Shown piece after piece: positions 12,501 to 27,500 of a stretch of 64,000 nucleotides of DNA. Positions within the stretch are counted from its first letter, which is position 1. Each line of letters starts with the position of its first letter. Where the stretch lies: NCBI RefSeq assembly GCF_019925205.1, contig NC_083562.1:20088001-20152000 (forward strand), written 5' to 3'. Below the pieces are notes generated by a model that made no database searches, was not told the DNA's origin, and worked only from the letters and a program-made list of their open reading frames with translations. The translations under genes were made by a program, and so were the position numbers. The stretch is from Metopolophium dirhodum (Eukaryota > Arthropoda > Insecta > Hemiptera > Aphididae).

Positions 12501-15500
12501 GCCACATTATGCATTGTACAAATGATTATCATATTTAATAAAAATATCAAAGATTATAACATTAATTTTATTTTAATAGGTTCAATTGCTTTCAAGTGAT
12601 TCCAAAAATGTATATATAGTGACGACTAAGAATAAAATAGAAAAGCGAACGAAAGATATGGAATCAATTTCATTACTGAGTAGCTCATATGATAAAGTGA
12701 CACAATTTAAAGCATTAGAAATAGTTGCTGTTGTTATTGAAGGAAAATGGTAATTTATTTAATATAAAATTAAGAAATAATGTACTTTAATGCTACTTTC
12801 ACAACATGGAACAAGTGTCTGATTTTATAAATTATGTACTGTGTTTATTTAGGTACAGAGGGAAATTAATTAGTTTCAATGAATATCAAACTAACAATAC
12901 CAGAATTGAACTAATTGATTATGGCTCTTTTTATGACACTAAGTTAGAAAATCTGTTTGTCCTTCCATATTATTTTATGTATGAACCATTAGTAAGTAAA
13001 AGTTATTTACATTTTAAACGCTTAAATTTAAATCACTTTATGTTCACAAATTTTATTTTCTAGGCTTTACCAGTCACGTTCAAAGATTTTGTTCCAAAGA
13101 AAACAATATTTTCTATAAAACCTCTTCTGTCAGAAAGTGTAATTATTGTGTTATAACTTAACGCTATATGTGTTTCTACGGGTCGTTCCTGCACAGGCAC
13201 AACCTGCAAAATTTGGAAACAAATCTACTTAACCAGACAACTTAGCTTTTTTAAAATAAAAAAATTCCCCTAAAGTACTAACACCTTTTTGAGTGCTTAT
13301 TTTAATAACCTTAAAAACAATTAGAGGATACTTACCTATCATTAAAAAGTTATTGGAATAATGATTGTCAATATTACAGTATATGGCATAAATACAAAAA
13401 AATTTGCGCAAATTATTAGTTTCGAAATTACAGTAGGATTAGGAACGGTGGGTGACTATAGAAGATAGAAGAAGCTAACATAACCGATAACCTTATGAGT
13501 GATCTAACCCAGTGGTTCCCAATTGGTGGTCTGCGTATTGATGTTAGTGGATCCGCAGTTGTTTTGTACCATTGATTAAATATAGATATAATATACATAT
13601 TATATTGAATTTAATCAAAGGTAGTGATTTTTATCAACTGTAATGATTTTTCATTTCTATTTTATTTTAGTAAAACTATTTAATTTGTTTGAAATTCCGG
13701 GTCTTTTTGGACTATTGAAACTCTATTATAGCGAAAAAGGTAAACAATTAATTTATTCACATTGAAAAGTAAGTATTTAAGGGGTCTCCGGACCTATTTA
13801 AGTTTGAGGGGTCTGTAGCTTTTTACTTATTGGGCACCACTGACTTAACCCTATAGTTAATATAGCAATATCCACGACTTTAATTTGCCGTCACTTTTGA
13901 GCAGTATAAGTTTAATATAGGCGCAAATTTTTTTTAAATATTTTTGAATTCAGTGTGCTAAAACAAGTATTTATATAAAACAATTTCAAAAAAAAATAGT
14001 AACCTGATGAGGTAGATATATTCTATATATTATATATAGATCTCCAGACACCCATGCTTATAGCTAATATTATTTGTACTAATTAGTTTTATTGTATTAT
14101 TTTTTGTATATTTTATTATTATTTATTCATTCTTAGAATCTATACGATGGTGCTGTTCTTGTTCAAGTTAACTGCAATGATACAAAGTTGGAAAATGGTG
14201 TTAATGAAAAACAAATTTTAAAATCAAAAACAGAGTAAGTTATTAACTTATAGGCTTCTTCAACGATATCATAAACTTTTTTTCGGAAATTTGGGTATCG
14301 TAATATATCGATAATCGATGGACAGCAAGCTGAACTGATATTAATGCCAAAGCTCTTGAATAATATATTTTAAAACAATTAATTGTTAACTAATATCTAC
14401 TAGTACCTAGTCAATTGAGTATTGGCAATTACGATAGTCATAGTGATATCGGAATATCGATATATCAAAATTTTTTTTTTCGATAATGCGATTTAATATT
14501 GCACAATTCAAAACAATATCGATATTCAAAAATATATCGTAAGAGAAGCCTATTAACTTAATTATTATGTAGTATTATATTTTTTATTATTATTATCAAT
14601 GAATAGTTTAAATGTAATAGTATAGAAATCTTTGTTTTGAAATCCACTTTTATAGTATTTTATACAAATTTAAAATGGTATGTTTTTTTAAACTATAAAT
14701 GTCTAACCATTTTTATTATAATAGGGCCCCTAATTCAATGTTTTTTTTATTAAGTAATTGAATTAATGATCTACATGTACTTTCGTTGGTAATTTCCGTT
14801 TATTATCATTTGCCTATTTGTTGTAAAGATTTACAGCAATAAAGCCTGAGGTCAATTTTTAGGTTGAAATAATGTATAAAAAATATATTCTATGTATTTT
14901 TTAAATGTTTATTTTATTGGTAATGAAAGCCAACATTTCATGAATTTGGCCCAATGAAAAAAAGCAAGTTTGGTATTACTGCTCTTAAGATTCTTGAGCT
15001 TACAACTAATTTTCAGTTTACTTAATACCTTTATTGTAATTACCATGTTTTGTAATTTATTTATTTTTAACATGTTATAGCATTAACTCTGCTATTCAAC
15101 AAAAAACTATAGGTGTTCAAAATATGACCAATGGTTATAATAATAATGAATTAAGGTAAAGACTTTTTTCTTATGACTACTATGTATTTAATTAATATTT
15201 TCTTAACTTGTAACTCATTTTAAGTTTACATAATGCCTTGTAATTTCTATAATTTCTTTATTTAAATTTGTTTTAGCATCAACTCTGCTAATGATTTAAA
15301 AATTATAAGTGTACAAAATAATATAACCAATGGTCATGTTAATAACGAATCAAGGTAAATACATTTTTCTTCCATCTAATGACTACTTGAATAATATATT
15401 AATAAAAACGTTATTATTTACAGCTTATCTAGTAATTCCAGAAAAGGTAGTGGAGTAGGTAGGAATGTGCCATTTAAAAATGAGGACTATTGCATTTTGA

Positions 15501-18500
15501 CCTATTTTGAAGATTTTACTTGTTTGTATGTTGGTAAAGCTATAAAGTGTGGTAATAATGGCAGTTATGATTTTGCTGATGGTGTTATTGTAACGAAAAC
15601 TGCTAAAAGTACAGGTTAAAATTAATTTATATTTCTTACTACTCAAATTATATAAAAAAAATCTCAAGAAATGATGTAAAAATAATTGAGTTTTGTTATA
15701 TTTTTTTTTTCAACACATAATTTAATCATTTAAGACTACTTTCAATATTGATAACTCATGTTATATTTACCACAAATTTTAAAATTTAATGTTCACAATT
15801 TGATACAAGTCTTGTTAGAGTATGTTAGGTTTTACTAGGTTTTTTTTTACACTACTTCTAAAATGTAGGTTCTTCTGTCTAAGCACATATTAACCTTAAG
15901 ATTATTTCAAACCACTCCTACTAACTACACTTCCATAGCTAACATAAAATTTTTTTATATCTATATTTCCTTTATGTGAGTTCACTTTAACATGATGATA
16001 ATTTATTGTTGCATCGACTATTTACATATTCTAAAATTCTATACTTTGAAACACTTCATCATAGCATTGTTTTCTGTCTTGGGAAAGTATTTGTATAATG
16101 CATACAGTTAAAACATGTTAGTCGACTATTATGATTAAATGTTTTGAAAACAATAAGTAAATGATAAGTAATGGTTATTACTTATTATTATTTTAAATAA
16201 TATTTTTGAGTAGAACCTTTAAATACCATATTTAATAATCAAATTTTTAGTCAAACTAATTAGTAAAGTTATCATTGCATTAGTATAGTTATATATGATA
16301 ACTAATCTTGTAACAATGATAAGTAGTTATAAATAACCAATAAGTACTTTATTTTTATATTCACTATTATTTTATGTAATAAACTACAAAACAATTAATT
16401 TATATATGTATTTTTTTATTACTAGATAAAATAATAAAATGTAATCCAGTTGTGGGAGATATGGTCAAAGTTTTTTCACCCCACTTTAGTGATTTATTTA
16501 GAGCGAAAATATTAAAAAATAATAATGGCAGTTATGATGTTTTCTACATTGATTATGGGAATATCGAAACAATTCCATCAAATGTTATTTATGAATTAGC
16601 TGATGAATTAAAGAAGGTAATTTTTCTTATACTTTAAATTTATTATTTAATTTTTAATAATTAAATTTTATTATGATCAAATTTTCTATTGTTTTTATCC
16701 ATTTTATCATAATTTGATACCAGAAATATATTTTGTTCTTTTTTAATATTGTATTTCTTATATATTATTCGCCTCTCTTAAAGTATATCTTACATTACCA
16801 TTGAGCGCTATCCATTAAGTTTATGTACATAATGCATAAATGGAAAACAGATTTTGATACAACATTTTAATGTTAATCTTTTTTTCAGTCTATAAATACT
16901 ATTTAGTACTTTTTCACTTATAGAATATTACATTTCATTCAAAAAGGGTGTTCTGCATTACTCTAATTCATAACTTATACTGTAACTAGTAGTTCACATA
17001 AATAGTCAAAGAATATTTCTATGACAAGATAATCAAATATTAATTATTTAAAACAAAACATATTTTGAAAATATGAAGTATTGACTAAAATATTTTTGTA
17101 AAATAGTGAGCAAAGTGAGTTGTTTTGTAAGAGAGAGGTGATAATTTTTTCATGTCACGGAGAACTTTGGTATGAGGCCCTTAATACAATATTTTGTGTG
17201 TTACTAATTTAAATCATATACCCCACACTGACCAATATTGACGGTACAAAAATCATAACATCAATTAATTTACAAAATGTTTGGTAGTTAATAGGCTTCT
17301 TCAAGGATTTCGATATTGATATTGCAAACTTTTTTTCAAACATTTAGGTATCGATAATATTGTAATATATTGTTAATCGAAATATACCGATAGTCGATGT
17401 ACAGCAAGCTAAACTGATTTTAATGCCAAAGCTCTTGAATAGTATATTTCAAAACAATTGTTAATATAATACCCACTAGTTACTACCTAGTACCTAGTCA
17501 ATTGAGTATTTGAGTATTGACATTTATGATAGTCAGATATATCGATACCTAAATTTTTTTTTCTATATCGCGATTTAACATCGCACGATTCAAAACGATA
17601 TCGATATTCAAAAATATATCATTGAAGAAGCCTAGTAGTTAATACTAATGTAGGTACCTACATTAAAAGTATATTGGTTAATATATTGTGTGTACCATAG
17701 TTATTGGAATGCTTGTGATTTGAGTCATGTGAGCCTAAAGATATAAGATATAGCTTTGCCCATAAACATAATAATTATAAAATCATATTGAATTAGTCAT
17801 TAACATCATATTTTTTCTAGAAAATCCACTTTAAAATCAAAAACCAATTAACCTAATGAAAAAAGTTTTTATAATCCTACCTTTTTTATTAGTTATGGTA
17901 AATATGAAAACATGAAATCAAAACTAAGTTATCTTATTAAGTAAAATTGATGCATTGCATATTACTATATTATTTCCGTGACAAAATGTAATATAATTTT
18001 ACAGAAAAACAATAAACTATTATAAAATATCTGATTTTTATGCAAAAATCATGAAATTATTTTTTCATTTATTCATTATAAAGTTTGTTTTAAAGTCTGT
18101 TTTCTAGTTAACAATACTTATATAATTACTATTTATACAAAATTAGTCTTATCTATATTTCTATATATTTTTATTTGTACAATTTCAGCCTGGAATCGCT
18201 ATAAAAATAGGACTCAGTGATTTAAAAAATCATCAAACTACTAAACAAATTAAAACTATTTTTCAAGAATTTTGTGATGACGGAAAGCCATTTGTAATAG
18301 TACGTAATGTATAATATACTTATAATAATATAATATACTAATTATTGGAAAATAGATATGTATCTTATATTTCTATAATTGTAATTAATGAACTCACAAG
18401 AAAATATAATTTGTTCAATGAATTAAATGTGGCAATAATTTTAATAATCAATCACATTTATATTTATATTAAATAATATAATTGGTTAATGCTACACAAT

Positions 18501-21500
18501 TATATTATTATTATTTGAAACTTGTAAGAATACAAATATTGTTTTACAAACGGTATTATATATATGATATCTTTATGTTCTATGTTCATTATAATATTAA
18601 AATTAAATGTTATTTAAATGTATATATTATATTATGTTTTAGGAGTTCGATGAAAACTCTAAAAATTGTCTAGAAAATGTGAAATTGAAAGATATAGAAA
18701 ATGGATCATATATCAATTCTAAATATTTAATGAAGTGTACATCAATACAATCTGGTAATATTATTTCCATCTAGTGGAAATCTTTAAATTTATTTGTTGA
18801 ACAAATAAAAATTTGTTTTTAAATTATTATCGTTTTTTGAATCAGAACTTACACCTGTACAAATAGATAAAAATACTTCAATAATTCATAATAATACTAA
18901 CCGACTCAGTGATTTAAAAAATAATGATGTAGTTTTTTTAAAACATTTTGAAGATATGGATAATGTATATATTGTGAAGGATGTACATCTATTAAATGAC
19001 GTATTGGTAAAATGTAATCATATTAAAGGTATGTCTATGTTTTGACAAATAATATTTTTTTAAATAAATGTAATAACTTAATAACCATGTTGTATACTTT
19101 CAGCTGATATATGTAAAAAAGAGTTAAATGTAGGAGATATTGTTATAATTGTACGTAAAACATCTCAATATCGTGCCAAAATTAAAAATGTTGATAGTAA
19201 TGAGATTTATGTACAAAATATTGATTTTGGATATTGTGAATTTGTTCATGCAAATTCTGTTTGTGAACTATCAGATGAATTAATAAAGGTTAGATATTAT
19301 AATATTATACTAGATTTCTATGAAATATATGAATATCTGTATTTACAATTTTTATCAACTTTTTAGACATTCATAGTTGTTGGTCAGTGTTTTGGCCATT
19401 TTTATTTCTATATAGATTTAATTATTATTATATTTAGGATTATTGACTAGTAGTTTATAAGTTATTTAAGTATTTAAGTTTAGATGAGGGTAGTAGTGGA
19501 CATTTTGCAGGATTAACTGCTTACCATTCCACCACGCTTATCTTAACTTTAAATTAAAATACATAAAGATCCTATACTACTAGTTTCAAGTTTAATTTTT
19601 ATTTAACGAAATACTCAGAAAAACATTTTGCTTTTAAATATTAAATTAAAACTGTATGTTGTCATTCAAAAAGTAAAAGTTATTAGGATAAAACATTAAA
19701 AAGCGGGTTAGTGGATGTCGCTCTGTTGTACAGTTGGTTACAAGTAGGTTACTGTAATGCAGTGTTTCCCAAACTTTTTGCTATAGCAACCCATAAATTT
19801 AATCTTTACCTGCTAAAAAAAAAAAAAAAATCTAGTATGCCATAAATAAATAATATTTTTATTATAATCAATTTTATCATTGAATTTTAGAAAATACAAT
19901 ACTAAATACTAAATATATAATAAATAAATAAATTTAAGTAAGTATGAAAATTGCATAATTTATTGCTGATTTTAGTGTGAATTCTGGATGTGTTGCATAA
20001 TATTTCCCACTGTGGTACAATTTCAGATAAACTGATGTGCATGTCATGAGTGACATCTAATCTATTTCTTTGTTTAGTTACTAAAAGTATACTGATATCC
20101 AATGTAAAATCAATGTCATACATTCTATAATACTAGTTGGACTTCACATTATTATTATACAATATAGAGGTATCAATTTACGACTAAAATAACCATAATC
20201 GTAATCGCGAGTTATGAACCATCAAAAAAATTTCACGATCCATGGTTTCGAAAACGTTCCCGTAATGGATAGTATTAAGAGGACGCCACACCCACATGTG
20301 TTGTCTCCATCTTACTAACACGTAACATACCAAATTTAGGCTCAGAATTTCAAGTTTTATGCCGTTAGCTAAAAAATTAGAGTGAATCGACGTATTATGG
20401 AACTAAATGGTACAGTCGTTGCCAGATAAATTAAGACTGTGGCGGTGGCACGATAACGGAAAAACAGTGGTTCTCCGTATTTGAATATTATTACTGAAAA
20501 TACATCAATAAACCAACAATTGTCACAAAAATTATTTTACGATATTAATTTAAAATCAAATATTCCGATAATAATCTTTTATTTAAGAACAAAAAATAGA
20601 AATTGTAAAATAATATAAACTAATTAATAATAATAATAATAAATACAATTTTTTGCACTGAGCCGGGTTCGAACTGGTTGACTGTGTGCGTCGTAGCCAA
20701 CTGTGTGACCTTTGCACCACACTGTGACCTCAGTGACTAGTTTGGGCTACACTTACTGAAAACCGCCGCCGCCGTCTCAATTTATCTGGCAACGACTGTA
20801 AGAACGGTAGGACACAGATCTAATGTACTTATCATCAAGTTTCATAATAGGTCGATTCACTCAAATTTTTAAGCTAACGGCATAAAACTTGAATTTCTGA
20901 GCGTACATTTAGTATGTCACGTATTTGTTAGACGGAGACAACAAATGCAGGTATTTCGTCCTCTTAAATTTGAATTCAATGATATAATATAATTGTATAC
21001 GAAAAACGATTCTGAGCGTAGACCTGTCAGTCTAGGAAATTTTATATTAGATTTATATTGTTATTACTTATTATTAATATGGAAGCCGTTTAGGTGAATT
21101 AATTTAATACAATTACAAAAAAATAACTAAAATTGTTATTATTGGTTTTTTTAACATGTAATTTCATCTAAATTTTAACTTAAAATAACTTTAAAAAAAA
21201 CTGATTTTTTGGTTACAGAGTTAATTACTACCATGTAACATTGTTTTAAATTTTCAATTATTGGCTATAAAAATTAGGGATAGGCCCGATACTAGAACCG
21301 ATACTCGATATTGGTGGTATCAGATTTATCAATATCGGTTTTATTTGAAACCAATATTTGATACCAAAATTTCCCTTTTTTCCTTAATATTTTTTTGTTT
21401 TTCATGGCGCTTTTGAAAACTACTGGGTAATTTTTATTTTTGACCCCTCAAGTACCAATTAAGTTCACTTTTCTATCAGAAAAATGCTGTCGAAGAAAAT

Positions 21501-24500
21501 CTAAGCTTAATGTCCTATCTTAGTTTTACTGTCCTAAAAGGTGATGACAGACTAAAATAAAAATAAAAATAAATAAACACATGGTAAAACCAATCCATTC
21601 ATTGCTCAGGATCTAAAATATAATTTTTTAAAAAACACGTTTTGTGACAATGATAAGAATCACCTGTATTATATAGAGATTCATATTGTTAATTAATTAA
21701 TATGCTTGTTTTGGTAGATTCCTGGATTAGCTATTAAGATTGGAATTAAAATACCTTTTGTGAAGAAGACGCGTGATTTAGACAATTTTATTACAAATAT
21801 TGAAAAAATTCCATTATACATTGTAAGTTTCAAGTTATATTTTAGATATATATTATGTAATGTATGTTCAGTTATAAACCATTATCATTTTATTATTGTA
21901 ATTGAACATTTAATTAAATAGATATTTTTTAAATTTAGGTGTTAAAGGTTATATATATATTAGGGCTGGCAGTCTTTTAGAATACTGGTTTACTATGAAT
22001 CGGCAATTACTGTTGTTACCAAAAATATCTCCGACGGTAATTAATGAAAATACCGTATACCTATATTTATTTTTTATTATTTTTATATAATCGCAATGAC
22101 ATAATATAATAGCCCTATCCTAAGCTAGAAACTTGGAAAAACTAATAAATTTGCCAAGGTTATGGTATTTTCAGCAATTACCGATTTACGGTAATACCGT
22201 AGATATCAGTAGTAAACAAATACAGATACTGGTATCAAAATTTAAAATACTGCCAGCCCTAATATATATACAAAAGTAATGCATTTAATGTGCTCAATAT
22301 TTTTTTTAGTTTTGTTATTATATTGAAATTTTGTGCACACCTAAATCTTATTTTGATTTTTGGTAGACTTGTTACATGGGTAACTTCTCATTAAATGACA
22401 ACCTTAATTAATTATTTACCTACTTTATACTTTATAGACAGAATGAATAAAATATTGTGAGCAGTTACTATATGTGACTACTGGAGTGATTACACTATTG
22501 CAATCTCTTATTAATATCTCTAAATATTTATTTTCTATGGAAATTGTTTAAACTTTTGTGGAAATGTAAAACTAATATATCGGAAGTATTCAAACTTGTT
22601 TATCACAAGGCTCTTTTGTGTCTTAATACAATTTTGACTGTACCCTAATTATTAATTGCAAAAAAAAAATAATGGTTATATGTTTATGTATATAACATTG
22701 TTACATTTATTTTAAGTTTTGAGTGTCCAGCAAATTAAAATCAAATATCTTGGTACTATTCAGTACAACTATTTACAATAGAAGTACCTTGTATCTTTTG
22801 ACAAAATAAGATACATGATACTAGAATAAATGTTTCATGATACATGACACTTGATACTTGAAAACTATGTACAAGATACACAATACAATTGTATCTTTGA
22901 AACTGCCCAACCCTGCTAATGCTTCACCATTTATTTCTAACCTGACATCTATAAAGATCTTGGCAATAAATGATGAAGTTAGAGATTTCTGTAAATGTTT
23001 CTTTTTCAATTAGAAATCTACCTAAATCCATTATTAAAAGGCCACATCCCAACACTCCTAAGAAATCCTCGTTGCAGGCTTATAAGAAAATGGTGTAGAG
23101 ATCTGCTAACATAATTCTCTAACACAAACCTCAAGCAAAGTGTCACTAATGGGTAGCTCCTTAATCCCGTAACCCCGGTAATGTTTTTATCCCATACATC
23201 ACAATTACTTATTGTGCTTAATTGTATAGATAACATATTTCCGGGCTCACACTACACCGTGATGTGTGATTTTGTATTTTTATGTTTATACCAAAATGCA
23301 ATACCAATGATATGAATAGTGTACCTGATGATAACTTAGTATAATTTTATTTTAGTTATCACTTTTTCGCACTTACATGTAACCACACGTCAAAAGTTGA
23401 TTAAATTCAACTTTGATACTGTGATTATTTATACGCCACGGTGTAGTGTGAACCCTGTTTAATATGTAAATAAAAAATAATAATAAGTTATTTAGGAGTA
23501 TAAATTAATGATAATTTAATTTGTATATCATAGGAATTTGATGAAAGAAATTCCAGTAGATATCAAGAAATTACTTTAAGGAGAAAAGACAACTCGTTAA
23601 ATATTTTTGAAGAGTTTTTAAAATTAAATAAAAATCAATTAATTAGTAATGGTAAGAACATTGTAATTTTTAATATTTCAAAATACCTTAGGATTTATTT
23701 TATTTTTTTTTTTTGATAGAAATTTCGAACAATTGTGAACAAAATGATGCAATAGTTAAATCAAATGAAACTTTAATCAATGATTTCCGAAGTGTTATAT
23801 TGAGAGATGGGGATTATTGTATAGTTTCTTATTTCAAAGATTTTAAAACTATTTATTTGTGTAAAGCTATAAAAGACTGTGAAGATGACGTTTATCAAAT
23901 GCATAATTTGCCTATTATTTTGAAGACTATGGATAGTGAAGGTTAGTTATGAGTAATATGTTCATTGTATCAAATATATATTATTTAATTTTAAAAATGA
24001 GTATAATATGAACAAATATGATATGTAAATTTTACTGTCTTTTATGGTTTTTTAAATAAAAAAAATCATTAGGATTGATTACAATTTACTTGGATTAGGA
24101 TTAACTATCAACCAATGAGTAGTTAAATTATAATAATAACAAATATAATGTTTATCACAAGTTATATTAAAATATTGTCTGTTTTAGATCGAAATGCAAA
24201 AACAAATCTAGTCATAGGAGATATTGTCAAAGTATTTTCACATTCGTTCCAAGGCTTTTATAGAGCTAAAATAATAAATATTGACAATAAAGATTTCTAT
24301 GTTTCTTATATTGATTTCGGAAATACAGAGTCAGTTCAATTAGCTGACATATTTGAACTTTCAGATGAATTGAAAAAAGAGGTATGGCAAAAAAGTGTGA
24401 TATTTATGTACTTAAATTTAATTAAAATAATTTTACTTAAAGACTATACTACCAACTCCAGTATCTATTGAAGTTCCCCCAAATGTCGAAACAACAGATG

Positions 24501-27500
24501 AAATTCAAAAATTCTTTACGAATTTAATAAATGATAGTGTAGTTCTATGTATTGTAAGTAACAACTAACAAACTATTTGTGCACCTACTATAAAACTAGT
24601 ATTTAATTAAAAATTTTTTACAGGAAAGCAAAAAACAAAATATTGATGGTTCAGAAAATGTAATTCTTAAAGAATTGAAGTCTGGTAGTTTAGTGAACAC
24701 TGAAGTATTGAAGTTACTACCAGATGAAAAGATACCAATCAAAAATTGTGAAAATACTACTTTAACTCTTGTTGAAGATGTTAAGTGTACGTATGTCGCT
24801 AAAGCTCATGATTTACAAAATGTTAAAATATTAAAGGAAGCTATGGATAGTAGTACAGGTTAGTGTTCTAAATTAAGTATACTGAAAATATTTTAAGCAA
24901 TTTAAAATGTTGCATAATAACTCAATTCTAAATAATTTTTGGTGTACTGACAATATTTTTAAGTTAATGTTAACCTTCTTTAACCCTTTACCACCAGACA
25001 AGACTAGTACACCAAAAAAATAATTCTGTATACAATTATATACTGGCTTATCTGTATTGTTTCCCGTGCCAAAGATTTGATTTTTCATAAATATATTTGT
25101 AAAAAAAAGCTGGGTAAGTGGATGTTGCTTTTCTGTACAGTAAGTTACAAGTGGGCCAATGTATTGTGGATTGTATTAAACTTGATATTATATTCAATGA
25201 TATATATATGTTAAGGTGAATGTCAACATTTGGTGAACATTTCTTAGTTGTAGACATTCATTGGTGAATGTTGACATGCACCATCTGTTTTTGATGAATG
25301 TTGACATTTTGTAAAAAAAGATAAACTATGATAAAATAATTTTTATTTTTATTTTTTTTTTTGTTAGAAAACAAGAATATATACAATCTGTAATAATTTA
25401 TACAATGGGTAATATGGGGGATACAAGTATACAAGACAGGATTGCATGATAGAAGGGGGAGGGGGTCCAATGACTACTTCAAAATTCTAAGCAGGTTTTT
25501 ATTTTTTTTATTAATTGTTAATGAGGTCTCTGAGCCAATTTTGTTTGAGTCGGCGAGGTGGGTTATTAGGAAGAGTAAGAGAGGAGAGGTTTGAAATTAG
25601 AGGATTTGAAAGTGTTTTTGTGGAATGATTTATAATAGTGAGTGGCCAGTGTAGGATGGATAGGATTTTGAGGTCAGAGTGGAGGGAGAGATTCCTGACA
25701 TATACCAGGAGGCTTTTGAAATGAGGCGAAGGCAAATTGACTGAAATGATTAAAAAATTTTTATATTTGATATTTTGGCCGTACCCCAAAGCTGAATACT
25801 GTAGGTCATTGATAGGCAAATAATTTGTTTGTATATTAAAAGTTTGGTGTTGAGTGGAAGATTTGATTTGAGGAGGTGTATGGAGTTTAAGGTTAAGAGA
25901 TTTTCTCTTAGGGCTAGTTTTTATATGAGTGACCCAAGTAAGTTTGTTGTCAAGGTGGACTCCAAGCTAGCAGGTTGCTTCTTTGGAAGGAATCATGTCA
26001 TCATTAAGAGACCTGGACGTAGAGAGAAAGTTGTATTTGTTGATTTGCTAGGATTTATTTTAATTCTCCACAGGTTGAACTAGTTTTGAAGTTTGTTAAG
26101 GTGTGTTTGGAGTGCTTCAGAGGCTCTGGTTAGATCGATGTTTGTTGAAATAATGGCTGTATCATCAGAGAAGGTAGCAAAAGTGGTGTTTTCAGAGTGT
26201 GGAATATCGGATGTAAAAATGTTGAAGAGTGTTGGAGCTGGGATGCTACCCTGAGGAACAAACGTATCATCCCATCCTCGCAACGAACAGCAAAGAAACG
26301 ATTAGATAGAAATGATTTAATTGTTAGAATAAGGGTACCAGAAGAAAGCAAATTTTGTGGAGGAGACCTTCGTGCCAGACGCGGTTGAACACCTTGGCGA
26401 TGTTGAGGAAAACACCTGTGGAGTTGAGCTTATTTTCAAGTGATTGAGATATTATATCGATTATTCTGTGAACTTGTAAGGACATCGGAAAACAGTTAGT
26501 TAGGGATTTTTCAGTAAAGCAAGTGTGTGTGGTCTTTGTTATTTATCTCAGAGTGGGGAATGAAATTGTTTTCAAGGTAAGAGGTTGGATTTTTCTGAAT
26601 TGTTCTTGGAGAAAGATCCATCGGGATATCTAATAGGTGGAATTGTATTCTTTTGGTTTAAAATTCTTTTATTAGCTTTCCAAATAAAGTTGTTCGAGTT
26701 GGTGAGGGAGTGTATATATTGTTGGTATGTTTCTGTATTGTGTGTGCGAAAAAAATTTTTAAGAGAGCATGTGAGGTTGTTTTGTCGCTAGGAAAGTGAG
26801 TATGGTGCCAGTGGTTTCTGGCACGACATTTTTCAGCGAGAAGTAAGGACAGGTGAAGGGTGCCAGTTTTTAAATTATTAGTGAGGGTTGAGACAGCAGA
26901 GTCAATCTCAGTAAGAGTTTTTAAGGATAATTTTAAAGAAATTTTGTTATCAACGGTGTGCGAGAATTGTTTCAAGTTTGTTTTACCTGGGTTAAGAGTA
27001 ATTTTTTAGATGGATAGTTTGATTGTTTAGGGTAAGCAAGAAGATTGGTATATGATCCGATGAGAGGTCGAAGGAATTTTCTTTTCCGTAGTTGGTGTGA
27101 TTAGGTAGGCAATGTATGAAAAAATCAAGAAGATCTGGGGTTCTGTTTAATGAATGAGTAGTCCACTAGGTTGGCCCGGTAGGTAATAAGTGCTTAACAC
27201 ATTGACGGACAATTATGAAAAAAGTACTGCTGTAGCAGTATTTTTGTTTGGTAATGCCAGGAGACACTTTTGAATTCATATGTAATAGTACTGCTATAGC
27301 AGTTCTCGAAAACCGACCAAAAATGGACACTACTGCTACAGCAGTGGTTTTTTCAATGGTATCATATGAGAGACCAAGTCTTACTGTCCATATACATCAT
27401 TAAGTGACATTGATCACTGACAAAATAAAGCAAATATAATTTTAAAAAATTATTGATTATTTCTTTTATAAAATCAATTAATAAAATTGATTAATTTAGG

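Larger units (their letters stand above)
15424..18754 (+). other. Tudor module 2 (exons 8-11, residues 234-435)
   Basis: Exon 8 has the leading half EDYCILTYFEDFTCLYVGKA. Exon 9 has the core GDMVKV, LFRAKIL and VFYIDYGN, with the cage aromatic and Asn intact. Exon 10 opens PGIAIKIGL and exon 11 opens EFDENS. This set of four exon types is the template repeated in modules 3-8. Confidence 0.85.
19699..21618 (-). mobile_element. R1 repeat, reverse copy split by younger insertions
   Basis: End A is at the left (GTGGATGTCGCTCTGTTGTA, then GTTACAAGTAGGTTACTGTA). Its continuation resumes at about 20967 (TTTGAATTCAATGATATAAT, then AACGATTCTGAGCG). End B is at the right (CCATTCATTGCTCAGGATCT, ending near 21618). 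Between 19760 and 20966 lie a hAT-like end and a foldback element. The order of R1 segments is the reverse of the copy at 4795. Confidence 0.7.
21823..23533 (+). other. Tudor intron after exon 14 (1.7 kb)
   Basis: Holds a hAT-type MITE (21961-22261), a LINE tail fragment (23020-23115) and a second MITE (23241-23457). The stretch between 22270 and 23000 is AT-rich, with no gene seen. Confidence 0.65.
18846..23651 (+). other. Tudor module 3 (exons 12-15, residues 436-632)
   Basis: Exon 12 is the leading half (NNDVVFLKHFEDMDNVYIVK). Exon 13 has GDIVIIV, YRAKIKN and IDFGY, where Tyr stands in place of the usual cage Asn. Exon 14 opens IPGLAIKIGIK and exon 15 opens EFDERN. The intron between exons 13 and 14 (19289-21717) is enlarged by nested repeats. 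Confidence 0.83.

Noticed and set aside
20656..20735. Functional tRNA gene
   Set aside because: Boxes are present, but the D- and T-stems do not pair well and the A box is too far from the 5' end.
25829..26791. Plus-strand open frames of 60-85 codons across the LINE region
   Set aside because: The opposite strand shows recognisable reverse transcriptase and endonuclease motifs; the plus-strand frames are antisense shadows.
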